Part shown: positions 33,393-42,568 of the stretch, in pieces
How the letters are laid out: each line of letters opens with the position of its first letter
Position numbering within the stretch: position 1 is the stretch's first letter
Origin: Hydrogeniiclostridium mannosilyticum
GTDB lineage: Bacteria; Bacillota; Clostridia; Oscillospirales; Acutalibacteraceae
Assembly (NCBI RefSeq): GCF_003268275.1
Contig: NZ_QLYR01000001.1
Location: 744,001 to 808,000 of the forward strand
Direction: 5' to 3'
Length of the DNA stretch: 64,000 bases
Program-made: the position numbers and the translations under genes
The notes under the pieces: model-generated
Seen by the model: only the letters and a program-made list of their open reading frames with translations
The model's database searches: none
Told to the model about the DNA's origin: nothing

Positions 33393-35229
33393 CCGGTACT
33401 CCTCCCTTCCGGTAATAGCGGCTTTGAAGCTCGAACAGGCGGGCATAGGCCCCGTTTCTTCCAAGCAATTCACGATGGGTTCCCTCTTCCATAATCTTTC
33501 CGTCCTCCAGGTAAACAATCCGGTCGCAGAACTGTGTGGAGGCCAGCCGGTGAGAGATATAGACGGAGGTGCGCCCCTCTGTCAGCTCGTTATATTTTTG
33601 ATAGAGCTCGCTCTCCGCAAGGGGGTCGAGCGCGGCGGTCGGTTCATCCAGTACAATGACCGGCGCATCCTTATAGAGGGCCCTGGCCAGCATCAGGCGC
33701 TGCTTTTCACCGCCGGAAAGCTCTACTCCATCCTCATACACCTCCTTGCCGATGTGGGTTTCGGCCCCCCGCGGCAGTGCCTGAAGCTTCTCGGCCAGGC
33801 CTGCTTTGCGCACGCAGCCGTCCAGCCTGTGCGGGTCTATACCCTCATCCGTTTGGGCAATATTTTCCGCCAAGGTGCCTGCCAGTATGGAAAAGCTTTG
33901 AAAGACCGCGGAAAAATGGCGGTAATAATCCCGCCGGTTCCACCGTTTGATATTCTCCCCATTCATGAGGACCTCGCCCTCCGTTGGGTCGTAAAACCCA
34001 CAGATCAGCTTAATCAGGGTCGTTTTCCCGGCTCCGTTCAGCCCGACAACCGCCAGCTTTTCCCCGGCTCGGATTTTCAGGTTGATGCCCTTGAGCGTGT
34101 CGGCCTCCGCACCGGGGTAGCGGAAGCGCACGTCTTTCAGTTCGATTTCATAGGGCTTGTCGGCTTCGGGCTCCAGGGCTTCGCCGTCCTCAAAGCGGAA
34201 CGGTTCCTGCAGCTCCAAAAATTCGCGGACGGTCGAAATGTCCAGCGATTGCTTATACAGAGTAGTAAAGCCTGAGAGAATACCGGTCACCCAGGCGGTA
34301 AAACCGCCTACCGCCGTAAAATAGAGCAAAAACTCCGCCGCCGTCAACCCCTGCGTCAGCGTAATGCCCAGCAAATAGGCGTAGGCCGCGCCGTTGCGCA
34401 GCAGCGTCATCAGGACGTCCACAACATCCGCCCACAGATAAACCCGCTCACGGCGACCGATAAAGTCCTGGTACAGCCTATCGTATTTTTGGTGGATCTC
34501 CTCCAGCCAGCCGCGCATGCCGAAAATACGTACATCCTTGGCCAGCGCACGGTCGTCCGCCTTTACGCCCACATAATTTAATTTGTGTATATATTGCGCC
34601 TCTTCCTCACGGTGGCGCCAGCCCCAGCCGTTGATGCGCTTTCCGGCAAAATAGCCGGCCAGGGTGGTAACAGCCGTAATAACAATGAGGACAGGATCCA
34701 GCGCGGAGAGCAGCAGCAGATAAATGACAAAGCCCGCCGTGCTTTGCAGCAGCTCCGCCAGCGTGTCCCATACGGCCTCTGTTGCCTGGGAATTTCCTCC
34801 AACCGCTTCGCCCGCCTTGTCCCTTTTTTTCAGCACGGCCGGGTCTTCCGTATTCGGATATGAGGTCCGCGCAAACTTCTTATTGATCTCTGCCAAGATT
34901 TTGAGCCGCACGGCGATGCGCCCGAAAAGCGTATTGGTCGCCACCCAGGTTTTCAGTATATTGAGAACCAGCAGCGCCAGCACAAAAAACGCAATGGTGC
35001 CGAGCACCCCCTCCAGCGGTACCCGGTCCTCAACCGCGCCGAGGATGGACGGGGCAATAAACAGGTTGACCAGGTTCAGGCCCACAAAGAATAGCGCCTG
35101 CAGCAGGCAGAGCGCTAAAACGCTCTTCTGTTCCTGCCAAGCCAGCCCGGCCATGTAAGCGGTATTCTGCCAGAGATTATAGCGCGGCCGCTCTTTGGGC
35201 GGTTGCTTTTGTTTTGCTTCCTTTTTCAA
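33370..35229 (-). CDS. ABC exporter half-transporter (permease-ATPase fusion)
   Basis: 619 residues; the start is a TTG with AGGAGGTG seven bases upstream. Six membrane helices precede an ATPase with Walker A GLNGAGKTT, Q-loop FQSFSILAGTLAEN, signature LSGGEKQRLMLARAL, Walker B VIVLDEPTAALDP and switch VYISHRLAS. It shares the same plan as its neighbour and overlaps it by 23 bases. The signature and Walker B of both copies are intact, so both nucleotide sites may be active, unlike some heterodimeric exporters with one dead site. Confidence 0.92.
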   Translation of the reverse strand: MKKEAKQKQPPKERPRYNLWQNTAYMAGLAWQEQKSVLALCLLQALFFVGLNLVNLFIAPSILGAVEDRVPLEGVLGTIAFFVLALLVLNILKTWVATNTLFGRIAVRLKILAEINKKFARTSYPNTEDPAVLKKRDKAGEAVGGNSQATEAVWDTLAELLQSTAGFVIYLLLLSALDPVLIVITAVTTLAGYFAGKRINGWGWRHREEEAQYIHKLNYVGVKADDRALAKDVRIFGMRGWLEEIHQKYDRLYQDFIGRRERVYLWADVVDVLMTLLRNGAAYAYLLGITLTQGLTAAEFLLYFTAVGGFTAWVTGILSGFTTLYKQSLDISTVREFLELQEPFRFEDGEALEPEADKPYEIELKDVRFRYPGAEADTLKGINLKIRAGEKLAVVGLNGAGKTTLIKLICGFYDPTEGEVLMNGENIKRWNRRDYYRHFSAVFQSFSILAGTLAENIAQTDEGIDPHRLDGCVRKAGLAEKLQALPRGAETHIGKEVYEDGVELSGGEKQRLMLARALYKDAPVIVLDEPTAALDPLAESELYQKYNELTEGRTSVYISHRLASTQFCDRIVYLEDGKIMEEGTHRELLGRNGAYARLFELQSRYYRKGGVPDAETVSP

Positions 35230-35564
35230 ATCTCCACACCTCCTGCCGTCATTTTAGCATAGGCAGACATACAATCGTGCATTTCTGCACGAACGGTATG
35301 TTTTTGAGCGCAAATGGTAAAAATTATGTTCACAGCGCCATACAAGCCTACAAAAATACCGCCTGCTCCTGGTTCGTTCTCCAGGCCGAAGCCCCCGATT
35401 AAATGGTATGCACCTCCGAAAGCTAGACACTTTGGGAGGTGCATACCAAGCAGTCACAAAATCAGCAGAATTGTAAATCCATCCAGCGTGCAGACGGCTG
35501 TAACCGGCGCGGCTGTTTACAGGCTGCGGAACATATGGCACAGCGAGAACATTCCCCGCTCCTG
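35230..35564. other. Intergenic region with a long hairpin
   Basis: Between the exporter operon and the 35565 hydrolase. A perfect 13-bp stem (GGTATGCACCTCC and complement) at 35406-35449 has an 18-base loop and may be a terminator for the hydrolase transcript or a processing site. No open frame with a ribosome site was found. Confidence 0.5.
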
Positions 35565-37124
35565 TCACCGGGCCAGCAGGATGATTTCGCCGTCCTCCGG
35601 CAAACAGCGCAGGCCCTGTCCGTCCCTGACAAAGCGGCCCTTTTTCAGCCGCAGGCTGTAGGCGTACGGGTTCTCGGTTCCCCCGGCAAAAGACAGGCGC
35701 AGCTCCTTGGGCAGAACCTCCCGGTACGGCGTCTGCGCCGTCTCCGCGAACGCAAAGGCCAGGTACCAGTCCTGCTCTGTACAGCGGATGCCGACCTGCC
35801 CCGGCTGCGCGCAATAGCACAGCCGCTCTCCCAAGCCCGCGCACACCGTGTCGTTCCCCTCCGCGCGGCTCCAATAGGGCTCCTCCGAGAAGGCCAGCTT
35901 TTGCCCGTTCTGGCAGGGGTAGAGGCCGGCCCGAATGGAGCCGAGGCTGAAGCGGAAGCCGTCCATTACCGGCAGATTGTAAAAGGCGCACTGATTCTTC
36001 GGCTCACGCTGATCCAAATATTTTTCCGCAAAATGCTCGTCGAACAGGTAGAGATCCCGAACCCAGAGCATGCCATCCTGGTAGAGCAGGTTCAGGCGGT
36101 AAAAACGATCATTATACCACACGGTTTTATTGCCCGCCGCCCCGTGGTCCCGGTCGATGCACATTGCGGCGGGCGGCGTCTGGGCATAATGCCCGGAAAA
36201 CCAGCGTCCGCTCTCCCCGAGCGTCATCAGCTCAATTTTCCCCCCGGCGGCATATTCCTTCAATAACTCATACTGCATGCACAGCCCTTTTTCAATCTCC
36301 TGCCAACCGAAGGAATTTTCCTGCCCAACCTGCGTATAAGCCAAGGACAGGCTCTTGCCGTTGAAATTTTCATCCAAATACCACCGCACCCAGTCCTTGC
36401 TGCCGCCGGAACCGGCATATACCGGCTCCATCGACGCCACACCCTGGCAATTGCTGGGGTTATAGCCGCCCGGCTCGCCCAGGCCCAGGTCGTACTGATG
36501 GATGGGGTCGGCGCCCAGCATGCGAAAAACCGGCACGTCAATCTGGTTTTCCCGCGTCTGCGCGGGACAGAGCATGTTCATCCTCGACGGATAATAGGCG
36601 CCGTTGTAGTAGCCGCCCCACATGGTATAGCCGTCGGTGCCGTATTGGTCCTTGCAGTTGCAACTGGCGGCAATACCATACCGTTCCTTCATATAGGCCA
36701 GAGAAAGCGCGTCGATGTGCCACGAGCCCGCAACCTGCGGAAAATACCCCAAAATCTCCCGAAAGCGCTGAAAGGCAACGTCAATCAGCCTTTTGCGCTC
36801 CTCAGGCAGGTAGCCGACCAGGAACCCGACATCTGTGTGCCAATCCCAGGCCCAGCGGCCCCTCCACGGTATGCCGGCTTCCTCCGCCATGGGCTGGACC
36901 ACCTCCAGCCACAGGCCGGCCTCTATCTGATCGCGGTACTCCTCCAGCAGCGCGATGTATTCCGGCAGGATCAGGGCATCGTACTGCAGCAAAACCGTCG
37001 CCGGGAACCCATATTTCCGGCCTAGCTCCAGCTCTTCCCTTAAGGTGCCGGGCAGGTCGATCTCCCGCCCCTCGCGCGGTTCGACCGCGCGGACAAAATG
37101 AATGATGTTGACTATGTTTTTCAC
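35565..37124 (-). CDS. Predicted sugar-active hydrolase or deacetylase-like protein (alpha/beta-barrel)
   Basis: 519 residues, no signal peptide. An N-terminal half (about 1-300) resembles the (beta/alpha) barrel of carbohydrate hydrolases and deacetylases: HFVRAVEPREGREIDLPGTL near the start, FPATVLLQYDALI, and RGRWAWDWHTDVGFLVGY with Asp and His. WHIDALSLAYMKERYGI and the later TLGESGRWFSG are consistent with a polymer-binding cleft. The C-terminal half (about 370-519) appears beta-rich. I could not assign a CAZy family with confidence. The gene stands alone, with a plausible AGGGGG ribosome site before the ATG at 37124. A role in glycan turnover is possible but unproven. Confidence 0.6.
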   Translation of the reverse strand: MKNIVNIIHFVRAVEPREGREIDLPGTLREELELGRKYGFPATVLLQYDALILPEYIALLEEYRDQIEAGLWLEVVQPMAEEAGIPWRGRWAWDWHTDVGFLVGYLPEERKRLIDVAFQRFREILGYFPQVAGSWHIDALSLAYMKERYGIAASCNCKDQYGTDGYTMWGGYYNGAYYPSRMNMLCPAQTRENQIDVPVFRMLGADPIHQYDLGLGEPGGYNPSNCQGVASMEPVYAGSGGSKDWVRWYLDENFNGKSLSLAYTQVGQENSFGWQEIEKGLCMQYELLKEYAAGGKIELMTLGESGRWFSGHYAQTPPAAMCIDRDHGAAGNKTVWYNDRFYRLNLLYQDGMLWVRDLYLFDEHFAEKYLDQREPKNQCAFYNLPVMDGFRFSLGSIRAGLYPCQNGQKLAFSEEPYWSRAEGNDTVCAGLGERLCYCAQPGQVGIRCTEQDWYLAFAFAETAQTPYREVLPKELRLSFAGGTENPYAYSLRLKKGRFVRDGQGLRCLPEDGEIILLAR

Positions 37125-37362
37125 AGCAGCTCCCCCTTTAGCCCGGCCCCACTGTCCGGGAAGATTTTATCAAGCCCTTTATACCATAATCCCTGCGCTC
37201 CGTCAATCTGAAATAAAGTTCCCACCGCCCTGTAAAACCCACCCGGCAGCACAAAATTAGCGCCAGGCAGGGAGCGGCTTCATTTCCCGCTGCGCCTGCC
37301 TTCCGCAGCAGGGGGCGCGGCGCATGGGCGCCGGCGGAGCCCCTTAAGGAAGGGTTTGCCGC

Positions 37363-39225
37363 TCATGTTCCATCCTCGCTATAATTGACAATGAGGACTT
37401 CTTCCGTTTTTTCCGAACGATCCTTGGTGTGGTAATTACAGTTGGCATAGTGGTAATTCAGCCGGATGGCCCGGTATTCCTCCGCGTGCGCCGCCAGCCA
37501 GCCCATCAAAATCCGGTTCTCGCGGCCCTTGCTGCGCAAGACATTGGAGAGGGCAAAACGGATGCCCCGCCGGTGCAGGCCGTCTAAAAATGCCAGCAGG
37601 TCCCGCTCGCAGTCCTCATTCCAGCCGCCCTGCTCATTGTAGGTGGCGCAGGTGATCAGGTAGGGCGGGTCGCAATACACCAGGCTGTCCCGCCCCAGCG
37701 CGGACAGATCCACTTGCCGGAAATCCTTGCAGCTGAGCTCAAAGCGCCCGCTTTGCAGACGCTTGACAAAGGCCTCCAGCTTGGCCCGCATACGGGGATT
37801 AAAATCACGTTTGCCCACAGGCAGGTTAAACGCGCCCTCACGGTTAAAGCGAATCTGATTATTAAAGGAGTAGACCACCAGGACATAGAGCAAAAGCGCA
37901 TAGTCCGCGTGCCGCGGAGGCAGCGCATTGAAATCGCCGCGCAGCTTCAAATAGGGCTCCCGGTTATAGCCTGCCAGCCCTGAGGAGCCGCTGCAGCCGT
38001 AATAAGCATAGCCCCGCTCTGCACTTTTAGAGAGCCCATAGCGGCCGATAACCGCGTCTATACGGTGAAGCAGTTCCTCCACCCCGGTGCTGCAAAACAG
38101 CTCCAGCAGCTCCAGCAGCGGCTTGCTGCTGTCGTTGAGCACCACCTTCTCCGCGGGAAAATTTACGCCCACATTGCCGCCGCCGCAGAAAAGATCCACC
38201 AGCGTGTGTACGTTCTTGGGAAAATACGGCAGCAGCTGCGGCAGCAGCTGGTACTTGCCGCCCGTATAATTCAGCGGCGATTGCAAATATTTTTCTTTTT
38301 TTACAGATTTTTTTTTACGGCATGAGCATAAAAACAGTCGTTCCTCGTTGCCGGTAATATTGGATTTCCCTGCGGAAAAGGCCTTATAATCCATGGAATA
38401 GACAGAGACCCTTCCCTTTTGCGATAAAATACGGTAGATGTCTTCGTCGCTGATTTTTGCATTGGAGCGCCCATCGCCCTTCTCCGCCATATTGTTGTAG
38501 GACAGCAGGATGTACTTTGCATCGATGTGCTGCACCAGGTCCTCAAACGCCTGCGCGGCCTTTTGGGTGCAATAAGCGCTTTTTAGCTCGCCGCGCGGCA
38601 TCTTGCGCGCCACTCCGCTGACCTCCGGCTGCTCCCAGCGGGCCACATTCTCCAGCAGATGGTAGCTGTCACAGTATTGGCGGGAGTTATACGGCGGGTC
38701 AATGTAGACCAGGTCGGCCTGTATTTCGCGCACCAATTCATTGGCATCCCGGTGGCAGCAGCGGTTTGCCGGATGGTTCCCGTTGCTCACATCCGGCACC
38801 GCCAGCTCCAGCTCCGCCGTTAAATCTCCATTTTTTCTGTAGGCATCATAATGTCCACAGGTATTTGCAATTTTGTCCATCGCATATAAAAGAGAGGTGA
38901 GCAAAACAGCGCGTTCCCGTTCATTGAACAGGCCCTGGGCATAGCTCTGCTCAATATTCTCCCGGATAAAGCCAATTTTCCTGCAAACAGCCCGGCTGAA
39001 ATAGGCGCCGCCGAAATTCTGCGACATATAATTTTCCTCCGTGGCCTCCAGACGGTTATAGGCCTGCACCTGCTCAATTATTTTGCGCCGGGACACCCTT
39101 TGCGTGCCAAACCATGCCAGGTGGCAGACATAATTGCTGTACAGATTGTCATTGACAATCAAATCCTTATCCATAAAGGCCGCGCCACCGCGCCGGTACC
39201 CGCGAAAATATCTGCCACGGTACAT
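37363..39225 (-). CDS. Tandem N6-adenine DNA methyltransferase (FokI-methylase type), downstream part
   Basis: 620-residue frame with two methyltransferase domains of the Dam/alpha class. Domain 1 has LIVNDNLYSNY and DLVYIDPPYN, with DPPY at 176-179. Domain 2 starts at PLNYTGGKYQLLPQLLPYF, with motif I DLFCGGGNVG and VYCDPPY (DPPY 519-522). Both catalytic motifs are intact. Two fused adenine methylases in one chain are typical of M.FokI-like enzymes that modify both strands of an asymmetric site. The first motif I (DIFAGTG) lies in the preceding frame, so this reading is separated from its N-terminus by a one-base frameshift near 39180. No restriction endonuclease gene was seen next to it. 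Confidence 0.82.
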   Translation of the reverse strand: MYRGRYFRGYRRGGAAFMDKDLIVNDNLYSNYVCHLAWFGTQRVSRRKIIEQVQAYNRLEATEENYMSQNFGGAYFSRAVCRKIGFIRENIEQSYAQGLFNERERAVLLTSLLYAMDKIANTCGHYDAYRKNGDLTAELELAVPDVSNGNHPANRCCHRDANELVREIQADLVYIDPPYNSRQYCDSYHLLENVARWEQPEVSGVARKMPRGELKSAYCTQKAAQAFEDLVQHIDAKYILLSYNNMAEKGDGRSNAKISDEDIYRILSQKGRVSVYSMDYKAFSAGKSNITGNEERLFLCSCRKKKSVKKEKYLQSPLNYTGGKYQLLPQLLPYFPKNVHTLVDLFCGGGNVGVNFPAEKVVLNDSSKPLLELLELFCSTGVEELLHRIDAVIGRYGLSKSAERGYAYYGCSGSSGLAGYNREPYLKLRGDFNALPPRHADYALLLYVLVVYSFNNQIRFNREGAFNLPVGKRDFNPRMRAKLEAFVKRLQSGRFELSCKDFRQVDLSALGRDSLVYCDPPYLITCATYNEQGGWNEDCERDLLAFLDGLHRRGIRFALSNVLRSKGRENRILMGWLAAHAEEYRAIRLNYHYANCNYHTKDRSEKTEEVLIVNYSEDGT

Positions 39226-39548
39226 ATGCCCCGGCAGTGCTCCTGAACAATTTTGCGGATAAAGGGGGTCAGCTTATATTTGCTGCCGAGGAAACGCCTA
39301 TTGTTGATGGAAACCGTCTTGTAGGGCGCTTTTTCGCGCTTTTGTCCGGCCTTTTTTATTTTTTCGGCCTTTTTCAAGGCTTTTTGCCTCAGCAGCTTTT
39401 TCAGGTTGGCAACCTCTTCCTCACTCCAGCGGCAGCGGTTGGCGCTTTTTTCCGGGGCCTCAAGCACACCGGAACGCAGCATGTAGTAAAGCGTCGACCG
39501 CGGGATACCCAATTTCCGGCAGACCTGAACCGTTGTCAATAAAGCCAT
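39159..39548 (-). pseudogene. HTH and first motif I of the tandem methyltransferase, cut off by a frameshift
   Basis: 129 residues: a MerR/HTH_17-like helix-turn-helix (VQVCRKLGIPRSTLYYMLRS, then RWSEEEVANLKKLLRQ), a Lys-rich linker, and the start of a methylase (NNRRFLGSKYKLTPFI, DIFAGTGAV). After AVAR it runs out of frame and stops. The other frame picks up at AAFMDKDLIVNDN, which is the expected continuation. Adding one base in the GC-rich run near 39176-39186 restores a single protein of roughly 735 residues. The start may be the ATG at 39548 or the TTG at 39539. It may be a real lesion or a sequencing error. Confidence 0.75.
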
Positions 39549-39823
39549 CCCCTACACATCCTCAATGCAACAAAATTTTTCATCTTTGTACATTGTACCA
39601 TGAAGCCGGGGGAATTACAACGAGAATAAAATGGGAAAATTTTCAGCTGAAAGGACGGCTGCACTTCTACGGCGGCAGACAGTAAAAAGCCATGCACGCC
39701 CAAAAAAGCGCCGGCATAAAATAACCATTGGGAGCCCGTTCCAGCGTGACTCCAGCGCCTGCGCGCAGGCTTTATTTTTCCGGCCGGCTGTCAGCGCCCG
39801 GCCACAGAAGGGGGCAGCACATA
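39549..39823. other. Divergent intergenic region
   Basis: Lies between the methyltransferase and the plus-strand gene at 39824. It is AT-rich near 39570-39650 and probably holds both promoters; no clear elements beyond that were recognised. Confidence 0.35.
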
Positions 39824-40261
39824 ATGGAACAGGCCAGCGAGTTTTACATCCATGAGGTTTATTACCCCAGCCCGGCGGAAGAGGAAAGCGCTTCACCGAT
39901 CGCCCACCTCGTCCAGCAAATTCTTGACGAGGTGGCTCAGCAGGAGCATCTGCAAGATCGCCGGACCATTTATATAATCGACCCCGAGGGCCAAAAAACA
40001 CTCCGGGCTGCGTGGAAAAGCTTTATATGGCTTGCAAAAATATTCTACGGGCGGGTAACGCTGAAAATCGATGTCAAAAAATTCACCTGTGCCATCTGCT
40101 GGCAGAGCGAACGCCTCTCCCTGCGCAGCGACAGTGTAAAGCTGGTGATCATGGATCTGCTCACCTCCTGCGATGCGCTCAGCATAGAACCCGGTGAAGA
40201 GGGGCGGATCTGCATCTCTGCCGCGATTCCATTGTTTCTAAGGCTGGGCTCCGAGGATTGA
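39824..40261 (+). CDS. Protein of unknown function
   Basis: 145 residues from the ATG at 39824 (AGAAGGGGG nine to ten bases upstream); the frame is open further upstream without a good start. Charged and amphipathic, no membrane segment. Recognisable pieces: PIAHLVQQILDEVAQQEHLQ, TIYIIDPEGQKTLRAAW, VTLKIDVKKFTCAICWQSER. It lies between the HTH-methyltransferase and a broken acetyltransferase, in opposite orientation to both. No family was recognised. Confidence 0.6.
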   Translation: MEQASEFYIHEVYYPSPAEEESASPIAHLVQQILDEVAQQEHLQDRRTIYIIDPEGQKTLRAAWKSFIWLAKIFYGRVTLKIDVKKFTCAICWQSERLSLRSDSVKLVIMDLLTSCDALSIEPGEEGRICISAAIPLFLRLGSED

Positions 40262-40286
40262 TGCCCGCTGCTCCATTCGGCCCATT

Positions 40287-40759
40287 TTATTGCGCACCGT
40301 CCACCCGGCATGCGCCTGGCAGCAGCCTTTTCTCCATACGGATATGCGGAATACCCAGCTCTAAAAATTCTTCTCCTGTACGCCGGTAGCCCAGGCGCAG
40401 ATAAAACCCCTCCGCCGTACGGCGAGCATTCAGCCAGAGCAGTCGATGGCCGCGCGCTCTGCAAAGCGTCTCGGCAAACCGAAACATCCCTGCGCCGATG
40501 CCCGCCCGCGGCAGTCCGCCCGTACGGCGGCCTGCCGCAGCTGCACCCGGCCGTCATGCGGCGCCTTCACCAGCAGCGTCCCCACCAGGGTCCCTGCGCA
40601 GAACGCGCCGATGTGCGTGTCCTGTTCCTCGGCCGCCAGGTTCTCCTGGTACAGGTCCAGTCCCAGCGGACGCCGCAGAATATCCTGCCGCAGCTCCAGT
40701 TCTGCCTGGTATGCCGCGCTCCGCCAAGGGATTTCACGATAATCAAGCTTTAAATCCAT
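40287..40759 (-). pseudogene. GNAT acetyltransferase interrupted by a one-base frameshift
   Basis: The frame from 40759 reads the N-terminus and central GNAT strands (MDLKLDYREIPWRSAAYQ, IGAFCAGTLVGTLLV, QLRQAAVRADCRGR). Another frame then gives the acetyl-CoA loop and C-terminus (GMFRFAETLCRARGHRLLWL, AEGFYLRLGYRRTG). The break falls in the G-rich run around 40498-40510, within the acetyl-CoA loop; one extra base restores RGRGIGAGMF. The protein would be about 157 residues. Either a real pseudogene or an uncorrected homopolymer error. It is the second such lesion within 1.4 kb. Confidence 0.75.
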
Positions 40760-40926
40760 TTTTAAGCGCCATCCTTCATCCGATTTTTCTTTATTATACC
40801 AGATGTCAGCCGGCGAAAGAAAGCGCCGGCTAATAGAAATATTTAGCGTGACTGCCGCTTTTACCGGGCATGCGGCATATAAACGCGGCATATAAATAAC
40901 CGTAAGAGATAGAGCAGGTATTTTTG

Positions 40927-41964
40927 ATGAAGAAAGGTTTGATGGGCATGAACGACCGTATGATCCGCCACTATTTTGTGGATTCCAACAGCTCGCAGGG
41001 GTATGCGGACCTCTCTGAAGCCAGCCTTGGCAGCCTGGAGCAATTGATTCGGCTGAACGACTATCCACAGCCGGCTGTCGATGAAATACTTTCCGCTGTT
41101 TCCTCCTATGCGCTTGAAAAGGGGCTTGAGGTAGAACACATACATAACTGCCTTTCCAATAAGCTTAAAGGGGTAGTCCTGCCGGAGCTTTCCGCCGGTA
41201 TCGTGTTTCAGGAGCCCTGGTATCCCGGTACGCTCAGCGTGACGGCAGCACTTGACCACCCTGAACTCAATGCCGTGAAAGAAGCGCTGAGAGCCGCCTG
41301 GGAGGGCTTTGAGCGGGCAAAAATCATTCATGACCGCTGGGAGAAAATCTACATCGCCAACCTGGATATCCTGGCAGCCGATGCCCTGACAGACGAGGTC
41401 ACGGAGCTCTTGTTTCAGGATAAGAAGCTCGATAAGGAGGCCGCCTATGTGGAGCGCTTCTTTGGCGCCGCTACCGTTGACGGCTCTTTTGATTACATCC
41501 AAAACCTGACACAAACCCTTTCCAGGCGCTATTTTCTCAAGGGACGTCCGGGTACCGGAAAGTCAACCTTCTTGAAAAAAATTGCCGCGCAGGCCAGAAA
41601 ACGCGGCTATGACACCGAGGCCTACCGCTGTGCGCTCGACCCCAACAGCTTTGACATGGTGGTGGTACGGGAGCTGGACTTCTGCATCTTTGACAGCACA
41701 TCTCCCCATGAGTACTTCCCCTCCCGCACGGGCGATGAAATCATCGACATCTACAAGGCCGCTGTTGTCCCCGGTACGGACGAAAAATATGCCGCCCGGC
41801 TTACGGATGCCGCCGGTGAGTACAAGGCGGAGGTCCGCGTTGCCACGGAGTTTTTGCGAAAGGCCATCGGCCACATGGACGCATTCCAGCGCACTTACCT
41901 GTACCCGCTGGATGAGGACGTAATTGAAGCACAGAAAATCCATCTGCTGCAGGCAATCTTCTAG
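40927..41964 (+). CDS. Two-lobed P-loop ATPase of the PRK06851 type with a lost first P-loop
   Basis: 345 residues from the ATG at 40927 (a TTG three bases upstream and internal ATGs are alternatives). The family has two tandem P-loop lobes. Here the second lobe is intact: Walker A GRPGTGKST (about 202-210), GYDTEAYRCALDPNSFDM and a Walker B-like REL-DFCIFDSTSPHEY. The first lobe starts MIRHYFVDSNSSQGYADL, but at the Walker A position it reads NDYPQPAVDEILSAV, without GxxGxGKS; the following VEHIHNCLSNKLKGVVLPEL still matches. The cellular role of this family is unknown. It may be an ATPase with a regulatory dead half. It is a single gene. Confidence 0.8.
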   Translation: MKKGLMGMNDRMIRHYFVDSNSSQGYADLSEASLGSLEQLIRLNDYPQPAVDEILSAVSSYALEKGLEVEHIHNCLSNKLKGVVLPELSAGIVFQEPWYPGTLSVTAALDHPELNAVKEALRAAWEGFERAKIIHDRWEKIYIANLDILAADALTDEVTELLFQDKKLDKEAAYVERFFGAATVDGSFDYIQNLTQTLSRRYFLKGRPGTGKSTFLKKIAAQARKRGYDTEAYRCALDPNSFDMVVVRELDFCIFDSTSPHEYFPSRTGDEIIDIYKAAVVPGTDEKYAARLTDAAGEYKAEVRVATEFLRKAIGHMDAFQRTYLYPLDEDVIEAQKIHLLQAIF

Positions 41965-42059
41965 CTTCTAGGCGAACGCAGGCTCTCGCCTGCCACGTAT
42001 TGCAGCGCTTATCTTTTGGGTCATATATCGCCCATTGCATTGACGAATTTTCAAAGAAC

Positions 42060-42109
42060 AACAAAGCCCGTCCTGCCGCACAAGCTTGTGCGGCAGGACG
42101 GGCTTTGTT
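42060..42109. terminator. Perfect 50-bp palindrome, likely terminator between convergent genes
   Basis: Two 25-base arms are exact complements around AAGCTT, without loop bases. They carry GCCCGTCCTGCCGCAC and its complement. The T-rich ends serve both the ATPase gene and the convergent XRE gene. Like 18402-18445, it is one of two very long, loop-free palindromes in the window. Confidence 0.8.
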
Positions 42110-42121
42110 CCGGGGCCGGTT

Positions 42122-42568
42122 CTATATTTTCTGCTTCCAATAATGCAGCTCCGGCAATTGTTTTTCAAAAAAAGCACGCGCCTGTGCCTTGGGCCAGCCT
42201 TCATTGGAGAGATGCTCCGCCAGGTAATCGGTCAGCTGCTCCAGGGACTGGTAAACAAACTTTCCATCGGCATAGCACCACTTACAATATTCTTCATTAA
42301 AAGAACTATCCGGTTCACGGCTGATGGATTCATCCTCCAGCGGCATGCCGCAGCACTGACAAACCAGCTTTCTCGGTGACCCCAGCAAGGTATTGATCGA
42401 CACGTCAAAAAGCCTTGAAAGAAGCTTTAATGTCTCTGTGTTGGGGATGGTTTCACCGGTCTCCCAGCGTGAGACCGCCTGCCGCGTTACAAACAGCTTT
42501 TCCGCCAGCTCATCCTGTGTCAGGCCGTGGGCATTGCGCAGTAAAACCAAAACCTCTTTTGTTTCCAT
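42122..42568 (-). CDS. XRE-family regulator with a C-terminal zinc-ribbon domain
   Basis: 148 residues from the ATG at 42568, preceded by GGAGGGG; an upstream extension is rejected. N-terminal HTH about 3-58 (LRNAHGLTQDELAEKLFVTR, VSRWETGETIPNTETLKLLS). A C-terminal zinc-binding segment (about 70-105) has CQCCGMPLED and EEYCKWCYADGKF, four Cys in CxxC pairs. The remainder is helical (LEQLTDYLAEHL). Proteins of this plan are frequent in Firmicutes; the zinc ribbon is likely to be a sensing or dimerising module. It is a single gene, with the target unknown. Confidence 0.88.
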   Translation of the reverse strand: METKEVLVLLRNAHGLTQDELAEKLFVTRQAVSRWETGETIPNTETLKLLSRLFDVSINTLLGSPRKLVCQCCGMPLEDESISREPDSSFNEEYCKWCYADGKFVYQSLEQLTDYLAEHLSNEGWPKAQARAFFEKQLPELHYWKQKI

